From positions 47,351 to 111,350 of the forward strand of contig NZ_JAJJZG010000011.1 in NCBI RefSeq assembly GCF_021028995.1: DNA of 64,000 bases, written 5' to 3'. Shown piece by piece: positions 29,520 through 38,547 of this stretch (position 1 is its first letter; each line of letters starts with the position of its first letter). The stretch comes from Halobacterium sp. KA-4 (GTDB lineage: Archaea; Halobacteriota; Halobacteria; Halobacteriales; Halobacteriaceae). The notes below the pieces were generated by a model. That model did not search any database. It was given only the letters and a program-made list of their open reading frames with translations, and was not told where the DNA came from. A program made the translations under genes and the position numbers.

Positions 29520-29681
29520 CTACGACCGTTCGATTTCGAGCTGCTCTCGGAGCTGCTGGAGGGCTTCGCTGTCCGACAGCTCGTCGAGCCGCTCCTGAAA
29601 GTGCTCCTCGCAGACGCCGACCTTCAGGCCGCCCTTCTCGACGGTGAGGTCCGCGTCCCGGTCGCAGTAGTGACACTGCAT
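29520..29681 (-). CDS. Small zinc-binding protein, 53 aa
   Basis: Starts MQCHYCDRDADLTVEKGGLK and ends with a helical acidic tail (LRELE-like). A CxxC pair (CHYC, residues 3-6) and a later CEEHF supply a CxxC...CxxH zinc site. I associate it with the haloarchaeal DUF6757 family; function unknown. ATG 29681 is chosen since the zinc finger begins directly there; the frame has an earlier start seven codons upstream. Confidence 0.75.
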   Translation of the reverse strand: MQCHYCDRDADLTVEKGGLKVGVCEEHFQERLDELSDSEALQQLREQLEIERS

Positions 29682-29742
29682 ACGTCTCCGTTCGGCCCAC
29701 AACTACCTGAACCTCACGGCACCGGCACGCTTCTGTCAGTCC

Positions 29743-30543
29743 TCAGAGTCGCGCGCGGAAGTCGGCGTAGGCGGCCTCGTCGAGGCCCGTCTTCCCGACT
29801 TCGCGGCCGTGGGCGTCGCTGCCGCCCGCGGGGAGGAGGTCGTACTCGTCGATGGCGGCCTCCACGAGCGCGCGGCCGTCGTCCTCGGGAGCCTCGCCGA
29901 CGGGTCGGTCGTAGGGGTAGTGGAGTTCGACGGCGTCGAGCGCGTCGCAGCGCGCGAGCGCGGCCTCGGGGTCGGGATACCGGAGCGGGTGGGCGAGGCC
30001 GACGACGCCACAGGCTTCGGTGAGGAGGTCGACGCCCGTCTCGAAGTCCGGGACGTCGCGGGCGACGAAACACGGGCCGTCGTTGCCGATGAGGTCCGCG
30101 AAGACCGCGTCGGGCGTGTCGTAGGCGGTGTCGGGGTGGGCGACGACGCTGCGGGCGATGTGCGGGCGGCCCAGTCCCTCGCGCGGTTCGACGTCGAGGG
30201 AGACGCCGAGTTCGGCTTCGACGTTCTCGATGATGGCGCGGCCGCGTGCGACGCGGTCGCGCTGGATGCGGTCGGTCTCGGCGACGAGCGCGTCCGTGGG
30301 AGTGACGCCGTAGCCGAGCAGGTCGAGGCGCTGGTCGCCGGCCGCGACGCGGAGTTCGATGCCGGCGACGACTTCGACGCCGGCGCGCTTGTCGACGGGC
30401 GCGTCGAAGCCGGGGTGGATGCGGTCGTGGTCGGTGACCGCGACGGCGCTGACGCCGGCCTCGCTGGCGGCCGCGGGTACCTCGTCGAGCGTGAGCGTGC
30501 CGTCGGAGTGCTGCGTGTGGACGTGGAGGTCCGCGTAGACCAT
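29743..30543 (-). CDS. PHP-domain phosphoesterase
   Basis: 266 residues starting MVYADLHVHTQHSDGTLTLD. PHP metal motifs: DLHVHTQHSDG (residues 4-14), AVTDHDRIHPG, GIELRV, VGLAHPLRY and GGSDAHGRE. Stand-alone PHP proteins of this length (TrpH/YciV-like) hydrolyse nucleoside 3',5'-bisphosphates (pAp) or trim RNA 5 to 3 prime; which applies here is unknown. The RNA/nucleotide role is inferred from family. Confidence 0.88.
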   Translation of the reverse strand: MVYADLHVHTQHSDGTLTLDEVPAAASEAGVSAVAVTDHDRIHPGFDAPVDKRAGVEVVAGIELRVAAGDQRLDLLGYGVTPTDALVAETDRIQRDRVARGRAIIENVEAELGVSLDVEPREGLGRPHIARSVVAHPDTAYDTPDAVFADLIGNDGPCFVARDVPDFETGVDLLTEACGVVGLAHPLRYPDPEAALARCDALDAVELHYPYDRPVGEAPEDDGRALVEAAIDEYDLLPAGGSDAHGREVGKTGLDEAAYADFRARL

Positions 30544-30673
30544 ACTAGGACGGTGGGACGCCGACACCTAAACGGACTGGTGTGACTCGCTCTGACATAC
30601 AATCGCCCTTAGACAAATTAAATTCTTCATTATCGTTCATGCGCAACGTACTTGTGTATCGTGAAAGTTCGTG

Positions 30674-30964
30674 ATGTTGATGACACTCCGAGAGACCGCC
30701 GACGTCCTCGCGTCGCAGAGCTACCCGCTGACCGCCGACGAGCTGGCCGACGCCATCGGGGACCACGAGCTCTCCCACCCCGACGGCAGCGAGAGCCTCG
30801 AATCCGTCATCGAGCGCACCGGCGAGACGCGCTTCGAAGACGCCCAGGACGCGACGTTCGCGGTGTACAGCGCGCTCGACGCCGACGCGGTCGGCCGCAT
30901 CGGGTACAGCGACCGCGACCCGACGCCGATGGGGACCGACGGCCACGGCCAGGTTTCGTTCTAG
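30674..30964 (+). CDS. Small conserved haloarchaeal protein (DUF5789-like)
   Basis: 96 residues, starting MLMTLRETADVLASQSYPLT and including DELADAIGDHELSHPDGSES and a C-terminal GRIGYSDRDPTPMG. The GR.GYSDRDP ending recalls the haloarchaeal DUF5789 family; no catalytic motif is visible. Helix-rich, perhaps a wHTH-like fold. ATG 30674 or 30680 may be used. The preceding 130 bases are unusually AT-rich (about 30605-30660) and probably contain its promoter and the divergent one. Confidence 0.7.
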   Translation: MLMTLRETADVLASQSYPLTADELADAIGDHELSHPDGSESLESVIERTGETRFEDAQDATFAVYSALDADAVGRIGYSDRDPTPMGTDGHGQVSF

Positions 30965-31028
30965 GCGGACGGACCTGAACGTCCGTTACATTCATAATAA
31001 CAAACTTCCAACGGTGGTAGTGGTTACC

Positions 31029-31202
31029 ATGTCTATGGGTGCCTATGACGAAGCCGAACACGAGCGCCGCGAAGCGAAGACCAACAACGTCGAGGTCGCC
31101 GACGACGATACCCGGACGACCTACGAAGGCTCCGTGGAGTTCGAGGACGGCGACTCCGCCGAGGACCTCATCGACCAGTTCCAGCAGCTGCAGTCGAACT
31201 AG
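31029..31202 (+). CDS. Small acidic haloarchaeal protein (DUF5786-like), 57 aa
   Basis: Starts MSMGAYDEAEHERREAKTNN and ends DSAEDLIDQFQQLQSN. The MG.YDE.E start and the GDSAEDLI.QF.ell C terminus are the pattern I associate with DUF5786. No known function. The TATA-like AATAA region at about 30995-31003 lies upstream. Its last four bases overlap the stop of the convergent membrane protein gene. Confidence 0.72.
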   Translation: MSMGAYDEAEHERREAKTNNVEVADDDTRTTYEGSVEFEDGDSAEDLIDQFQQLQSN

Positions 31203-31915
31203 CCGCCCTGTTTTATCGCGAGCAGCGACCCGGTAGCGACGAGTACGACCGCAGCGACGTGGCCGGCGACGGCGACCACCAGCGGTGGGTGCGTCCAGAC
31301 GAACGGCAGCATCACGGTCTGGAGCGCGCCGAACGCTAGCGTCCGCCGGTCGACCGCGCGCACCACGGCGGCGGTGTCGGCGTCGAAGTCGTAGGCGAGC
31401 GACCGCCAGAGCGCGACGACCGCCGCCCACCAGCCCGTACCGATGCGGTAGCAGACGTCCCAGAGCACGAGCAGCGCGAACGCCGCGGGGAGTACGGGCG
31501 GCTGCTCGCCGAGTAGCGCGGCGAACAGCGTCGCACCGTCCCGTGGGTCGTAGACGAACAGGTAGGTGAGGAGGGCGACGTACGCGACGACCCCGAGCAC
31601 GACTTCGATGCTGGACGCGAACAGGAGTCGCCGGTAGCGGACCGGCACGCCGGGGTTCCGAGCGCGTCGGCCGATGTCGAGCATGAACGCGCTCCCCGCC
31701 GCGGCGACGACGACGGCGGCGGTCCCGGGGACGACGGTGCCGGGGAGGTCGTAGGCGAACGCGAGCGTGAGCAACACCGCCTCGAAGCCCGCGAACTGGA
31801 CGAGGACGGCGGTGCGGTCCGAGACGTCGACGCCGGGGATCGCGCCGACGATGCTCTCGTACACCCACGCCTCGCCGTAGACCGCCTGCGTTCGCTCGGG
31901 GTCGGCGTCACTCAT
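31199..31915 (-). CDS. Multi-pass membrane protein of unknown function
   Basis: 238 residues with about six hydrophobic segments (for example AVLVQFAGFEAVLLTLAFAY, VVLGVVAYVALLTYLFVYD, AAFALLVLWDVCYRIGTGWW). No transporter or enzyme motif is evident. The start overlaps the end of the SDR gene by eight bases (31908-31915), so the two form a coupled operon; a role in membrane lipid or quinone-related metabolism would be speculation. Confidence 0.78.
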   Translation of the reverse strand: MSDADPERTQAVYGEAWVYESIVGAIPGVDVSDRTAVLVQFAGFEAVLLTLAFAYDLPGTVVPGTAAVVVAAAGSAFMLDIGRRARNPGVPVRYRRLLFASSIEVVLGVVAYVALLTYLFVYDPRDGATLFAALLGEQPPVLPAAFALLVLWDVCYRIGTGWWAAVVALWRSLAYDFDADTAAVVRAVDRRTLAFGALQTVMLPFVWTHPPLVVAVAGHVAAVVLVATGSLLAIKQGG

Positions 31916-32810
31916 CGACGGCCTCCCCGTACTCGCGGAGCGCGCGCTTGGCGGCGTCCTCGAACGGCGTCAGTTCGACGGGAATCACGTCCCTGATGCC
32001 GTGGTCGGTGACGATTACGGGGTTCTTGAGGCCGTGAATCAGCGGGTGGGCGACGGACTTCGGGACGTCGGTCACGAGGTCCACCCAGTACGTCGAGAGC
32101 CGCGGCGAGAGCACGGGAACCGGGAGGACGAGGAGGCGTTTGCCCGCGAGTTCGGCGGTGCGTTCGAGCATCGTCTCGTAGGACAACACCTGCGGCCCGC
32201 CAACTTCGTACGTCTCGCCCGCGGTCTCGGGGTGGTCGAGGACGCCCACGAGGTAGGCGACGACGTCGCGGACGGCGATGGGCTGGCAGGGCGTGCGCAC
32301 CCACTTCGGCGTCACCATCACGGGGAGTTTGTCGACGAGCTGGTAGACGACGTCGAAGCCCGCGCTCCCCGCGCCGACGATGACCGCGGCGCGCAGCGTC
32401 GTGAGGTCGAAGGCGGCGGCCGCGAGCACGGCCTCGACTTCGCGCCGCGAGGCGAGGTGCGGGGAGAGGTCGTCGCCGGTCTCCCCGAGGCCGCCGAGAT
32501 AGACCACCCGTGAGACGCCGGCGGCGTCGGCGGCCGCCGCAAAGTTCCGGGCGGCGCGACGGTCGCGCTCGGCGAAGTCGCCGCCCGACCCCATCGAGTG
32601 CACGAGGTAGTAGGCGGCGTCGACGCCGCCGAAGACGCCCGCGAGTGAGTCGGCGTCGAGCAGGTCGCCGGCGACGATGTCGACGCCCTCCGGGGCGTCG
32701 TAGCGCTCGGGGTCGCGGACGAGCGCCCGGACGTCGTGACCGGCGGCGACGAGTTCGGGGACGAGGTGCCCGCCGACGAAGCCGGTGGCACCCGTGACGA
32801 GCACGCGCAT
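31908..32810 (-). CDS. Extended short-chain dehydrogenase/NAD(P)-binding protein (NDUFA9-like)
   Basis: 300 residues starting MRVLVTGATGFVGGHLVPEL with the GxxGxxG nucleotide-binding motif, AYYLVHSMGSGGDF, and VVYLGGLGETGDDLS. The atypical SDR pattern (YLVHSMGS, and KWVRTPCQPIAVRDVVAYLVG) matches the complex-I-NDUFA9/DUF2867-like group. It binds NAD(P)H; substrate unknown. First gene of a pair with the membrane protein. Confidence 0.88.
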   Translation of the reverse strand: MRVLVTGATGFVGGHLVPELVAAGHDVRALVRDPERYDAPEGVDIVAGDLLDADSLAGVFGGVDAAYYLVHSMGSGGDFAERDRRAARNFAAAADAAGVSRVVYLGGLGETGDDLSPHLASRREVEAVLAAAAFDLTTLRAAVIVGAGSAGFDVVYQLVDKLPVMVTPKWVRTPCQPIAVRDVVAYLVGVLDHPETAGETYEVGGPQVLSYETMLERTAELAGKRLLVLPVPVLSPRLSTYWVDLVTDVPKSVAHPLIHGLKNPVIVTDHGIRDVIPVELTPFEDAAKRALREYGEAVDE

Positions 32811-32892
32811 ACCGGCACGTGGGCCCGCGGCCGCTTAACTGTCGAGGACGGTCCAGCCGAAAGGGTTTGCCCGCCGAGCCCGAACGGTGGGT

Positions 32893-33096
32893 ATGAGCGA
32901 GCGCTGCGCGGGCTGTGGCGACAGCGTCCGGGTCGCCGGCGGCATCGGCGACATCTGGACGATGGACCCCACTGGAACTGGTGGGATGACCCTCGAATTT
33001 ACCGACGATTCGGAATTCTTCCTCTGTTTCGACTGCATCGACGCGCTCCCCGACGAACCGGGTGCGGGCGACGTGGCCGCGCTCGGCGAGCAGTGA
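32893..33096 (+). CDS. Small zinc-finger protein, 67 aa
   Basis: MSERCAGCGDSVRVAGGIGD, then FLCFDCIDALPDEPGAGD. Two CxxC pairs (CAGC residues 5-8; CFDC about 47-50) define a zinc site. Unknown haloarchaeal family (I associate it with DUF7561). It ends 31 bases before the helicase gene on the same strand and may be co-transcribed with it. Confidence 0.75.
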   Translation: MSERCAGCGDSVRVAGGIGDIWTMDPTGTGGMTLEFTDDSEFFLCFDCIDALPDEPGAGDVAALGEQ

Positions 33097-33127
33097 GGTT
33101 ATCCGAGCGGCCCGCCTGCTTCCGACA

Positions 33128-34936
33128 GTGAATCCCGAGCGCATCGTGGGGGAGTTCCCCGCCCCTGAGTTCCGCGGCGCCCAGCAGCAGGCGCTGCGGG
33201 ACGTCCGCGACGCGTTCGACGCGGGCAACGACGTGGTGCTGGTGCGCGCGCCCACCGGCAGCGGGAAGAGCCTCATCGCGCGCGCCATCATGGGCTGCGC
33301 GCGCCGCGTCGAGGACGCCGACCCCGTCGACCCGACGGGCGCGTACTACACGACGCCGCAGGTCTCTCAACTGGACGACGTCGCCGAGGACGACCTGCTC
33401 GACGACCTCAAACTCATCCGCGGGAAGTCCAACTACACCTGTATTCTGCCGGGCGAGGAGGACACGCCGGTCGACCGCGCGCCCTGTGCCCGCGAGCGCG
33501 GCTACGACTGCGCGGTCAAACACCGTTGCCCGTACTTCTCGGACCGCGCCATCGCCTCCTCCCGGGAGTACGCCGCGATGACGCTGGCGTACTTCATGCG
33601 CACCGCCGGCAGCGAGGTGTTCCGCAAGCGCGACGTCTGCGTCATCGACGAGGCGCACGGGCTCGCGGAGTGGGCGGAGATGTACGCGACCATCGACCTG
33701 AACGAGCACACGGTCCCCGTCTGGGCGGACGTGCGCATGCCGGACGTGGACGGCGACCCGGACGCCGCGGTGAATTTCGCCGAACACCTCGTGCGGACCT
33801 GCGAGAGCGCGAAAGACGAACTGCTCGGGCAGGACGAACTCACGCCCGAGGAGGCAGGGAAACGCGACCGCCTTCAGGAACTCATCTCGGAGTTGAACTG
33901 GTTCGTGGAGGACTACAAGGACCCCGAATCCGCCACGACGTGGGTCGTCGATGCGGACGAGAGTGCGGTGACGGTGAAGCCGATGGACCCAGAGCGCTAC
34001 CTCAAGCACACTGTCTGGGACCGCGCGAACAAATTCGCGCTGCTGTCGGCGACGATTCTGAACAAGGAGGCGTTCTGCCGGAGCGTCGGCCTCGACCCGT
34101 CGAACGTCGCGCTCGTCGACGTCGAACACACGTTCCCCTTGGAGAATCGCCCGCTGTACGACGTCACGCAGGGGAAGATGACCTACGAGGACCGCGAGCA
34201 GACGCTCCCGAAGGTCGCCGAGACAATCGTTCGCGTGATGGCCCACCACCCCGACGAGAAGGGCATCGTGCACGCTCACTCCTACGACATCGCGGAGAAA
34301 CTCGCGGGCCACCTCGAGGAGTTCGGGGTCGGTGACCGCGTGCGAACGCACGACTCGGACACCCGGGACGCCGAATTGGAGCGCTGGAAGGCCAGCGACG
34401 ACCCTGAGGTGTTCGTCGCGGTGAAGATGGAGGAAGCCCTCGACCTGAAGTACGACCTCGGGCGCTGGCAGGTGCTCTGCAAGGCCCCGTTCCTGAACAC
34501 GAACGACTCCCGGGTGGCTGCACGGCTCGCGGACGGCCAGTGGGCGTGGTACTACCGGACGGCGCTCCAGACCGTGATTCAGGGCTGCGGGCGGGTCGTC
34601 CGCGCGCCCGACGACCACGGCGCGACCTACGTCGTGGACTCGAGCATCCTCGACCTCTTCGACCGCGCGCGCACCGACATGCCGCCGTGGTTCCGCGACC
34701 AGGTGGACGCGATGACGACGCCCGACCTCCCCGAGCCGGACGCGGCCGCCGCGCTCGGCGATATTTCGGGCGACGTCGACCAGGTGGAGCCGACCTACAC
34801 GTCCAGCAGCGGGTCGAGCACGTCGTCGAGCACGACTACAAGCACACAGAGCAGCGCGAGCGACGACCGCGATAGCAGCGGCGACCGGACTTCGCGCTCC
34901 GGGAGTCCACTCGCGGACGTCTGGGACGCCGAGTAG
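33128..34936 (+). CDS. XPD/Rad3-family ATP-dependent DNA helicase (1)
   Basis: 602 residues from GTG 33128 (VNPERIVGEFPAPEF). Walker A APTGSGKSLIAR (about residue 40), Fe-S cysteines in NYTCILPG, APCARERGYDC and KHRCPYF, and DEAH in CVIDEAHGLAEWAE. Then motifs KGIVHAHSYDIAEKL and QGCGRVVRAPDDHGATYVVD (motif VI). The C-terminal about 45 residues are a Ser/Thr-rich tail (TSSSGSSTSSSTTTSTQSS). A 5 to 3 prime SF2 helicase; whether it acts like XPD or DinG is unclear. Frames upstream lack an ATG, so GTG is the likely start. Confidence 0.9.
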   Translation: MNPERIVGEFPAPEFRGAQQQALRDVRDAFDAGNDVVLVRAPTGSGKSLIARAIMGCARRVEDADPVDPTGAYYTTPQVSQLDDVAEDDLLDDLKLIRGKSNYTCILPGEEDTPVDRAPCARERGYDCAVKHRCPYFSDRAIASSREYAAMTLAYFMRTAGSEVFRKRDVCVIDEAHGLAEWAEMYATIDLNEHTVPVWADVRMPDVDGDPDAAVNFAEHLVRTCESAKDELLGQDELTPEEAGKRDRLQELISELNWFVEDYKDPESATTWVVDADESAVTVKPMDPERYLKHTVWDRANKFALLSATILNKEAFCRSVGLDPSNVALVDVEHTFPLENRPLYDVTQGKMTYEDREQTLPKVAETIVRVMAHHPDEKGIVHAHSYDIAEKLAGHLEEFGVGDRVRTHDSDTRDAELERWKASDDPEVFVAVKMEEALDLKYDLGRWQVLCKAPFLNTNDSRVAARLADGQWAWYYRTALQTVIQGCGRVVRAPDDHGATYVVDSSILDLFDRARTDMPPWFRDQVDAMTTPDLPEPDAAAALGDISGDVDQVEPTYTSSSGSSTSSSTTTSTQSSASDDRDSSGDRTSRSGSPLADVWDAE

Positions 34937-35020
34937 CTAGAAGAACGAGAGGCCGTAGACGAGCGAGGAGCCGAGCATCAGGGCCACGAGGAAGATTGCG
35001 AGTATCTGGTCCCGCGTCAT
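34937..35020 (-). CDS. 27-residue single-span membrane microprotein
   Basis: MTRDQILAIFLVALMLGSSL then VYGLSFF: a short polar N terminus (RD) followed by one hydrophobic helix running to the C terminus. It is similar in style to short conserved haloarchaeal membrane peptides, and the gene is bounded tightly by the helicase stop (34936, adjacent) and the methyltransferase stop (35059). Coding potential is judged from composition, spacing and pattern only. Confidence 0.6.
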   Translation of the reverse strand: MTRDQILAIFLVALMLGSSLVYGLSFF

Positions 35021-35058
35021 ACCCGACTCGTGGAGGCCGCCTGCCAAAGCCGTACTGG

Positions 35059-36099
35059 TTACGCGATTCGGGCGTCCAGCACGACGTGTTCGACGCCCGC
35101 GCTGTGGGACTTCACGCGCCGCCGCGCTTCGATTTCGACCGAGCGGCCGGCGCGCTCGCAGCCTGCACGGAGCCGTGACTCGGGCCGTTCCCACAGTTCG
35201 GCCTCGGGGACGGCGCTGTGGACGTGGAGGACGCCCCCGGAGACGAGGTTGTCGAGCGCGGCGTCGAGGTAGCCCGGGCCACCCTCGCTCGTCTCGACCT
35301 CGTCGACGGGGCCGCCGCCGAGCGCGTCGTAGTAGCCCATGACGACGCGGTCGGCTTCGCTGTCGACGTCGCGGCAGTCCCCGAGCACGCAGTCCAGGTT
35401 CTCGCTGACGCCGTTGAGTTGGGCGTTCTCGGCGAGGTAGCGGAACGACTCGGGGTTCTTCTCGACGGCGGTGACGCTGGCGCCGGTGCGCGCCATCGGG
35501 AGTGCGAAGTAGCCGATGCCAGCGAACATGTCGAGGACACGCTCGCCCTCGCTCGTGATTTGGCCCATGTGAGCGCGCTCGGCCTTGTTCCCCGGCGCGA
35601 ACATCACGCGCGAGAGGTCGAGGGCGTACTTCGTGCCGTGCTCGGTGTGGACGGTCTCGGTGTCCCCTTCGCCCGCGACGACGGAGACGTCGGGTTCGCG
35701 GTGTTCGCCGTCGATGCCGCCGCGCGCGAGCACGGTGTCGGCCTCGCTGTGGAGGTCCAGCAGCGCGTCGCCGACCTTCCCGGGGCGCGGGCAGTCGGTG
35801 AAGTCGGCGAGAATCACGGTGCCGACGACCGCCCACGACGACGGCGCGCGGTCGCGCTCGGCCTCGCGCCAGCCGCGCTCGCGGAGCAAGTCGTCGAGGC
35901 CTGGTGCGCGTAACTCGGGGTTCTCCTGTTCGACGACGCGCTCGAAACCGGTCTCGATGGGGCGTTCGGTGACCGGGAGTTCGACGTGCTCGGCGTCGTG
36001 CTCGCGGACTTTCCGCGCGTCGTCGTAGACCCCCTCGGCTTCGAGGTCGGCGATTCGGGCTTCAGAATCAGGTTTCGGGACGACGACGGCGAGGTCCAT
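35059..36099 (-). CDS. Trm5/TYW2-family class I tRNA methyltransferase
   Basis: 346 residues. An N-terminal domain with REHDAEHVELPVTERP is followed by a SAM fold: VMFAPGNKAERAHMGQITSE, GERVLDMFAGIGYFALPMAR (motif I), VTAVEKNPESFRYLAENAQL (motif II). The catalytic region reads VVMGYYDAL, not the NLP of Trm5, which favours TYW2/Taw2-like wybutosine synthesis on tRNA-Phe G37. ATG 36099 overlaps the NMD3 stop as TGATG, so the two genes form an operon. Confidence 0.85.
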   Translation of the reverse strand: MDLAVVVPKPDSEARIADLEAEGVYDDARKVREHDAEHVELPVTERPIETGFERVVEQENPELRAPGLDDLLRERGWREAERDRAPSSWAVVGTVILADFTDCPRPGKVGDALLDLHSEADTVLARGGIDGEHREPDVSVVAGEGDTETVHTEHGTKYALDLSRVMFAPGNKAERAHMGQITSEGERVLDMFAGIGYFALPMARTGASVTAVEKNPESFRYLAENAQLNGVSENLDCVLGDCRDVDSEADRVVMGYYDALGGGPVDEVETSEGGPGYLDAALDNLVSGGVLHVHSAVPEAELWERPESRLRAGCERAGRSVEIEARRRVKSHSAGVEHVVLDARIA

Positions 36100-37196
36100 C
36101 AGGCCTCGGGGAGGACGTGGAGGCCAGCGCGGGACTTGAACGCCGGGACGGTGCTGGCGTCGTCGTCCACGTAGTCCGGGCGCGGGACGGTCTTGGACTC
36201 GTAGGTCTCGGGGTCGAGAATCTGGACGGCGTTGTCGTCCTCGACGGTGACGACGGTGGCGTCCGTGGCGTCGTCTATCGAGCCGAGTTTCCGAGCGTCG
36301 GGCGCGTCACCGTCCTCGTAACTCGCCTCGTAGGGCTCGCCCGTGGTGACGCGGACGCCCTTGAGGTTTCCGTGGACCGAGCGCACGAGCACTGGGCCGC
36401 CGTCGTCGTCCGCGAGGCTGATGACGTCGCCGGGCGTGAATTCGGGGAGCCGGATGGCGTAGGTCACGCGGTAGACCTCGTTGCCGTCCTCGTCCTCCGT
36501 GACGAGTTTCTCGTGGTCCTCGAAGCTCCCGCCGAACTCCTCGATGACCTTACGCGCGAGTTTCAGCCCGATTTTGTTCGTCGAGAGTTTGAGGTCGATG
36601 CCGGATTCGGCCTCCGAGACCTCCGTGACGAAGGCGTTCCGGTCGCCGGTGGCCTCCATGTCGGCGACGATTTGGTTGGCGAGTTCGGTCGCGCGGTCGG
36701 TCTCCTCGGTGGTCGGGTCGCGGCCGACGGCCCGCACCTGCACGATGGACGCGAACGAGTCGCCCGCGATGCGGCCACACCGCTTGCACGTCTGGCGGCT
36801 GACCTTCACCGGGACGACGACCTCCTCGGTCTGGACCTCGTCCCGGACGACGCCCGTGAACAGGCAGTGCATCCGAATCGTGTTCTGGTCGACCTGCTCG
36901 GGGCGGACCTCCCAGTCGACGTCCTCGGCCTCGACGTGGACCGCCAGCGCCTCGCTGGTCTCCTCGATGGCGACGTCGGTGTAGTCGTCGGCGTCGACGT
37001 CGACCCAGCGGTTCCCGCGGTGGACCGCGCCGCAGCGCGCGCACACCATCACTTCGATGCGCTCGGGCGCGTCCACGAATTCGAAGTCCTCAAAGTAGCA
37101 GGCGTCACACAGCGAGCGCTCGCGGCGGGTGACGCCGTCGCCGTCGGCGTCGATGGCGTCGCCGCAGCGGGGGCAGAACGTGCCTGCGTCAGTCAT
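36099..37196 (-). CDS. NMD3-family ribosomal export/assembly protein
   Basis: 365 residues. N-terminal zinc-binding pairs CPRCGDAIDADGDG...CDACYFEDF and CARCGAVHRG, plus TCKRCGRIAGD, then NMD3 core segments TNKIGLKLARKVIEEFGGSF and VYRVTYAIRLPEFTPGDVIS. In eukaryotes NMD3 escorts the 60S subunit; the archaeal homologue probably assists large-subunit maturation. Coupled with the tRNA methyltransferase gene, so both belong to translation. Confidence 0.9.
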   Translation of the reverse strand: MTDAGTFCPRCGDAIDADGDGVTRRERSLCDACYFEDFEFVDAPERIEVMVCARCGAVHRGNRWVDVDADDYTDVAIEETSEALAVHVEAEDVDWEVRPEQVDQNTIRMHCLFTGVVRDEVQTEEVVVPVKVSRQTCKRCGRIAGDSFASIVQVRAVGRDPTTEETDRATELANQIVADMEATGDRNAFVTEVSEAESGIDLKLSTNKIGLKLARKVIEEFGGSFEDHEKLVTEDEDGNEVYRVTYAIRLPEFTPGDVISLADDDGGPVLVRSVHGNLKGVRVTTGEPYEASYEDGDAPDARKLGSIDDATDATVVTVEDDNAVQILDPETYESKTVPRPDYVDDDASTVPAFKSRAGLHVLPEA

Positions 37197-37303
37197 ACAC
37201 CGAGGTAGGCCGCGCTGCCTGTTAAGTTGCCCGTCGCAGGCTCACCGGACAGCGGGCGGGCACTCGCACGCGCCAGTTTCACTTTCAATCCGGTGTATAC
37301 GAG

Positions 37304-37310
37304 GCTTTAT
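37304..37310 (+). promoter_or_regulatory. TATA-like box of radA
   Basis: GCTTTAT centred 31 bases before the radA ATG, the spacing for a leaderless or very short-leader archaeal transcript. Confidence 0.45.
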
Positions 37311-37337
37311 GATGCGGTGGGGGCAACGACTGTGTAC

Positions 37338-38369
37338 ATGCCCGAAGCAGACCTCGAGGAACTCCCCGGTGTCGGCCCCGCGACCGCGGAGAAACTCCGA
37401 GAGAACGGATTCGAGTCGTTCCAGAGCATCGCCGTCGCGTCCGCCGGCGAGCTCTCCAACACCGCAGACATCGGCGACAGCACCGCCGCAGACGTCATTC
37501 AGGGCGCCCGCGAGGCCGCCGACGTCGGCGGGTTCGAGACCGGTGCGACCGTGCTCGAACGCCGCGAACAGATTGGCAAGCTCACCTGGAACGTCCCCGA
37601 AATCGACGAGATGCTCGGCGGCGGCATCGAGACGCAGTCCATCTCGGAAGTGTACGGCGAGTTCGGTGCCGGCAAGTCCCAGGTCACCCACCAGCTCTCG
37701 GTGAACGTCCAACTCCCCCAGGAGCAGGGCGGGCTGCGCGGCCGTGCCATCTTCATCGACTCCGAGGACACGTTCCGCCCCGAACGCATCGACGACATGG
37801 TGCGCGGGCTCAGCGACGAGAAGATTCAGGCCGCGATGGACGACCGTGACATCGACGGCACCCCCGATGACGAGGAAGCGATGGAGGCGCTCGTCGAGGA
37901 AATCCTCGACAAAATCCACGTCGCGAAAGGGTTCAACTCCAACCACCAGATGCTGCTCGCGGAGAAGGCTCAGGAGATCGCCTCCGAGTACGAGGACGAC
38001 GAGTACCCCGTCCGCCTGCTCTGCGTGGACTCCCTGACCGCGCACTTCCGCGCGGAGTACGTCGGCCGTGGCGAACTCGCGGACCGCCAGCAGAAACTCA
38101 ACAAACACCTCCACGACCTCGACAAGGTCGGCAACCTCTACAACGCCGCCGTCGTCGTCACCAACCAAGTGCAGTCCAACCCGGACTCCTTCTTCGGTGA
38201 CCCCACGAAGCCCATCGGTGGAAACATCCTCGGCCACAAGTCCACGTTCCGGATGTACCTCCGCAAGTCCAAGAACGACAAGCGCATCGTCAAGCTCGTC
38301 GACGCGCCCAACCTCGCCGACGGCGAAGCCGTCATGCGCGTCCAGGACGGCGGCATCAAGCCGGAATAG
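37338..38369 (+). CDS. radA: DNA repair and recombination protein RadA
   Basis: 343 residues, the haloarchaeal RadA length. N-terminal HhH ([20 protein letters not shown]) followed by the polymerisation motif and RecA core: Walker [17 protein letters not shown] (about 105-120), [13 protein letters not shown], Walker [33 protein letters not shown] (L2). The archaeal Rad51-type recombinase. No intein, unlike some haloarchaeal copies. The ATG 37338 start, with TATA-like GCTTTAT (37304-37310) about 31 bases upstream, fits a leaderless gene. A dispersed 3-prime element follows directly. Confidence 0.97.
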   Translation: MPEADLEELPGVGPATAEKLRENGFESFQSIAVASAGELSNTADIGDSTAADVIQGAREAADVGGFETGATVLERREQIGKLTWNVPEIDEMLGGGIETQSISEVYGEFGAGKSQVTHQLSVNVQLPQEQGGLRGRAIFIDSEDTFRPERIDDMVRGLSDEKIQAAMDDRDIDGTPDDEEAMEALVEEILDKIHVAKGFNSNHQMLLAEKAQEIASEYEDDEYPVRLLCVDSLTAHFRAEYVGRGELADRQQKLNKHLHDLDKVGNLYNAAVVVTNQVQSNPDSFFGDPTKPIGGNILGHKSTFRMYLRKSKNDKRIVKLVDAPNLADGEAVMRVQDGGIKPE

Positions 38370-38370
38370 T

Positions 38371-38471
38371 ACCTTTTGCTACGCTCGCGGCCTTCGGCCG
38401 CTCGCTGGCAAAAGCTACGCTAAAAGCACTCCTCGCTCCCGTTGGTCGCTCGTCGACCTCGCGGATGCTAG
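38371..38471 (+). repeat. Dispersed 3-prime-end element, copy D (after radA)
   Basis: Starts two bases after the radA stop. It contains ACCTTTTGC at the left, a hairpin GCGGCC-TTC-GGCCGC, then CTGGCAAAAGCTACGCTAAAAGCACTCCTCGCTC, and the right end CCTCGCGGATGCTAG. It is shorter than copies A-C and retains the GCACTCCTC core and CGCGGATGCTA end. The rest of the gap to the MutS-like gene (38548) shows no gene. Confidence 0.5.
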
Positions 38472-38547
38472 TCTATAGTGACTGTTCAGACAGCGACCGC
38501 CGCTCCGCGTAAGACCTTATTACGTGTGAATCACGTACCCCACGGCG

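Noticed and set aside
37338..38369. Intein in RadA (also checked RfcS and PCNA)
   Set aside because: Lengths match intein-free proteins, and P-loop or core motifs are uninterrupted.
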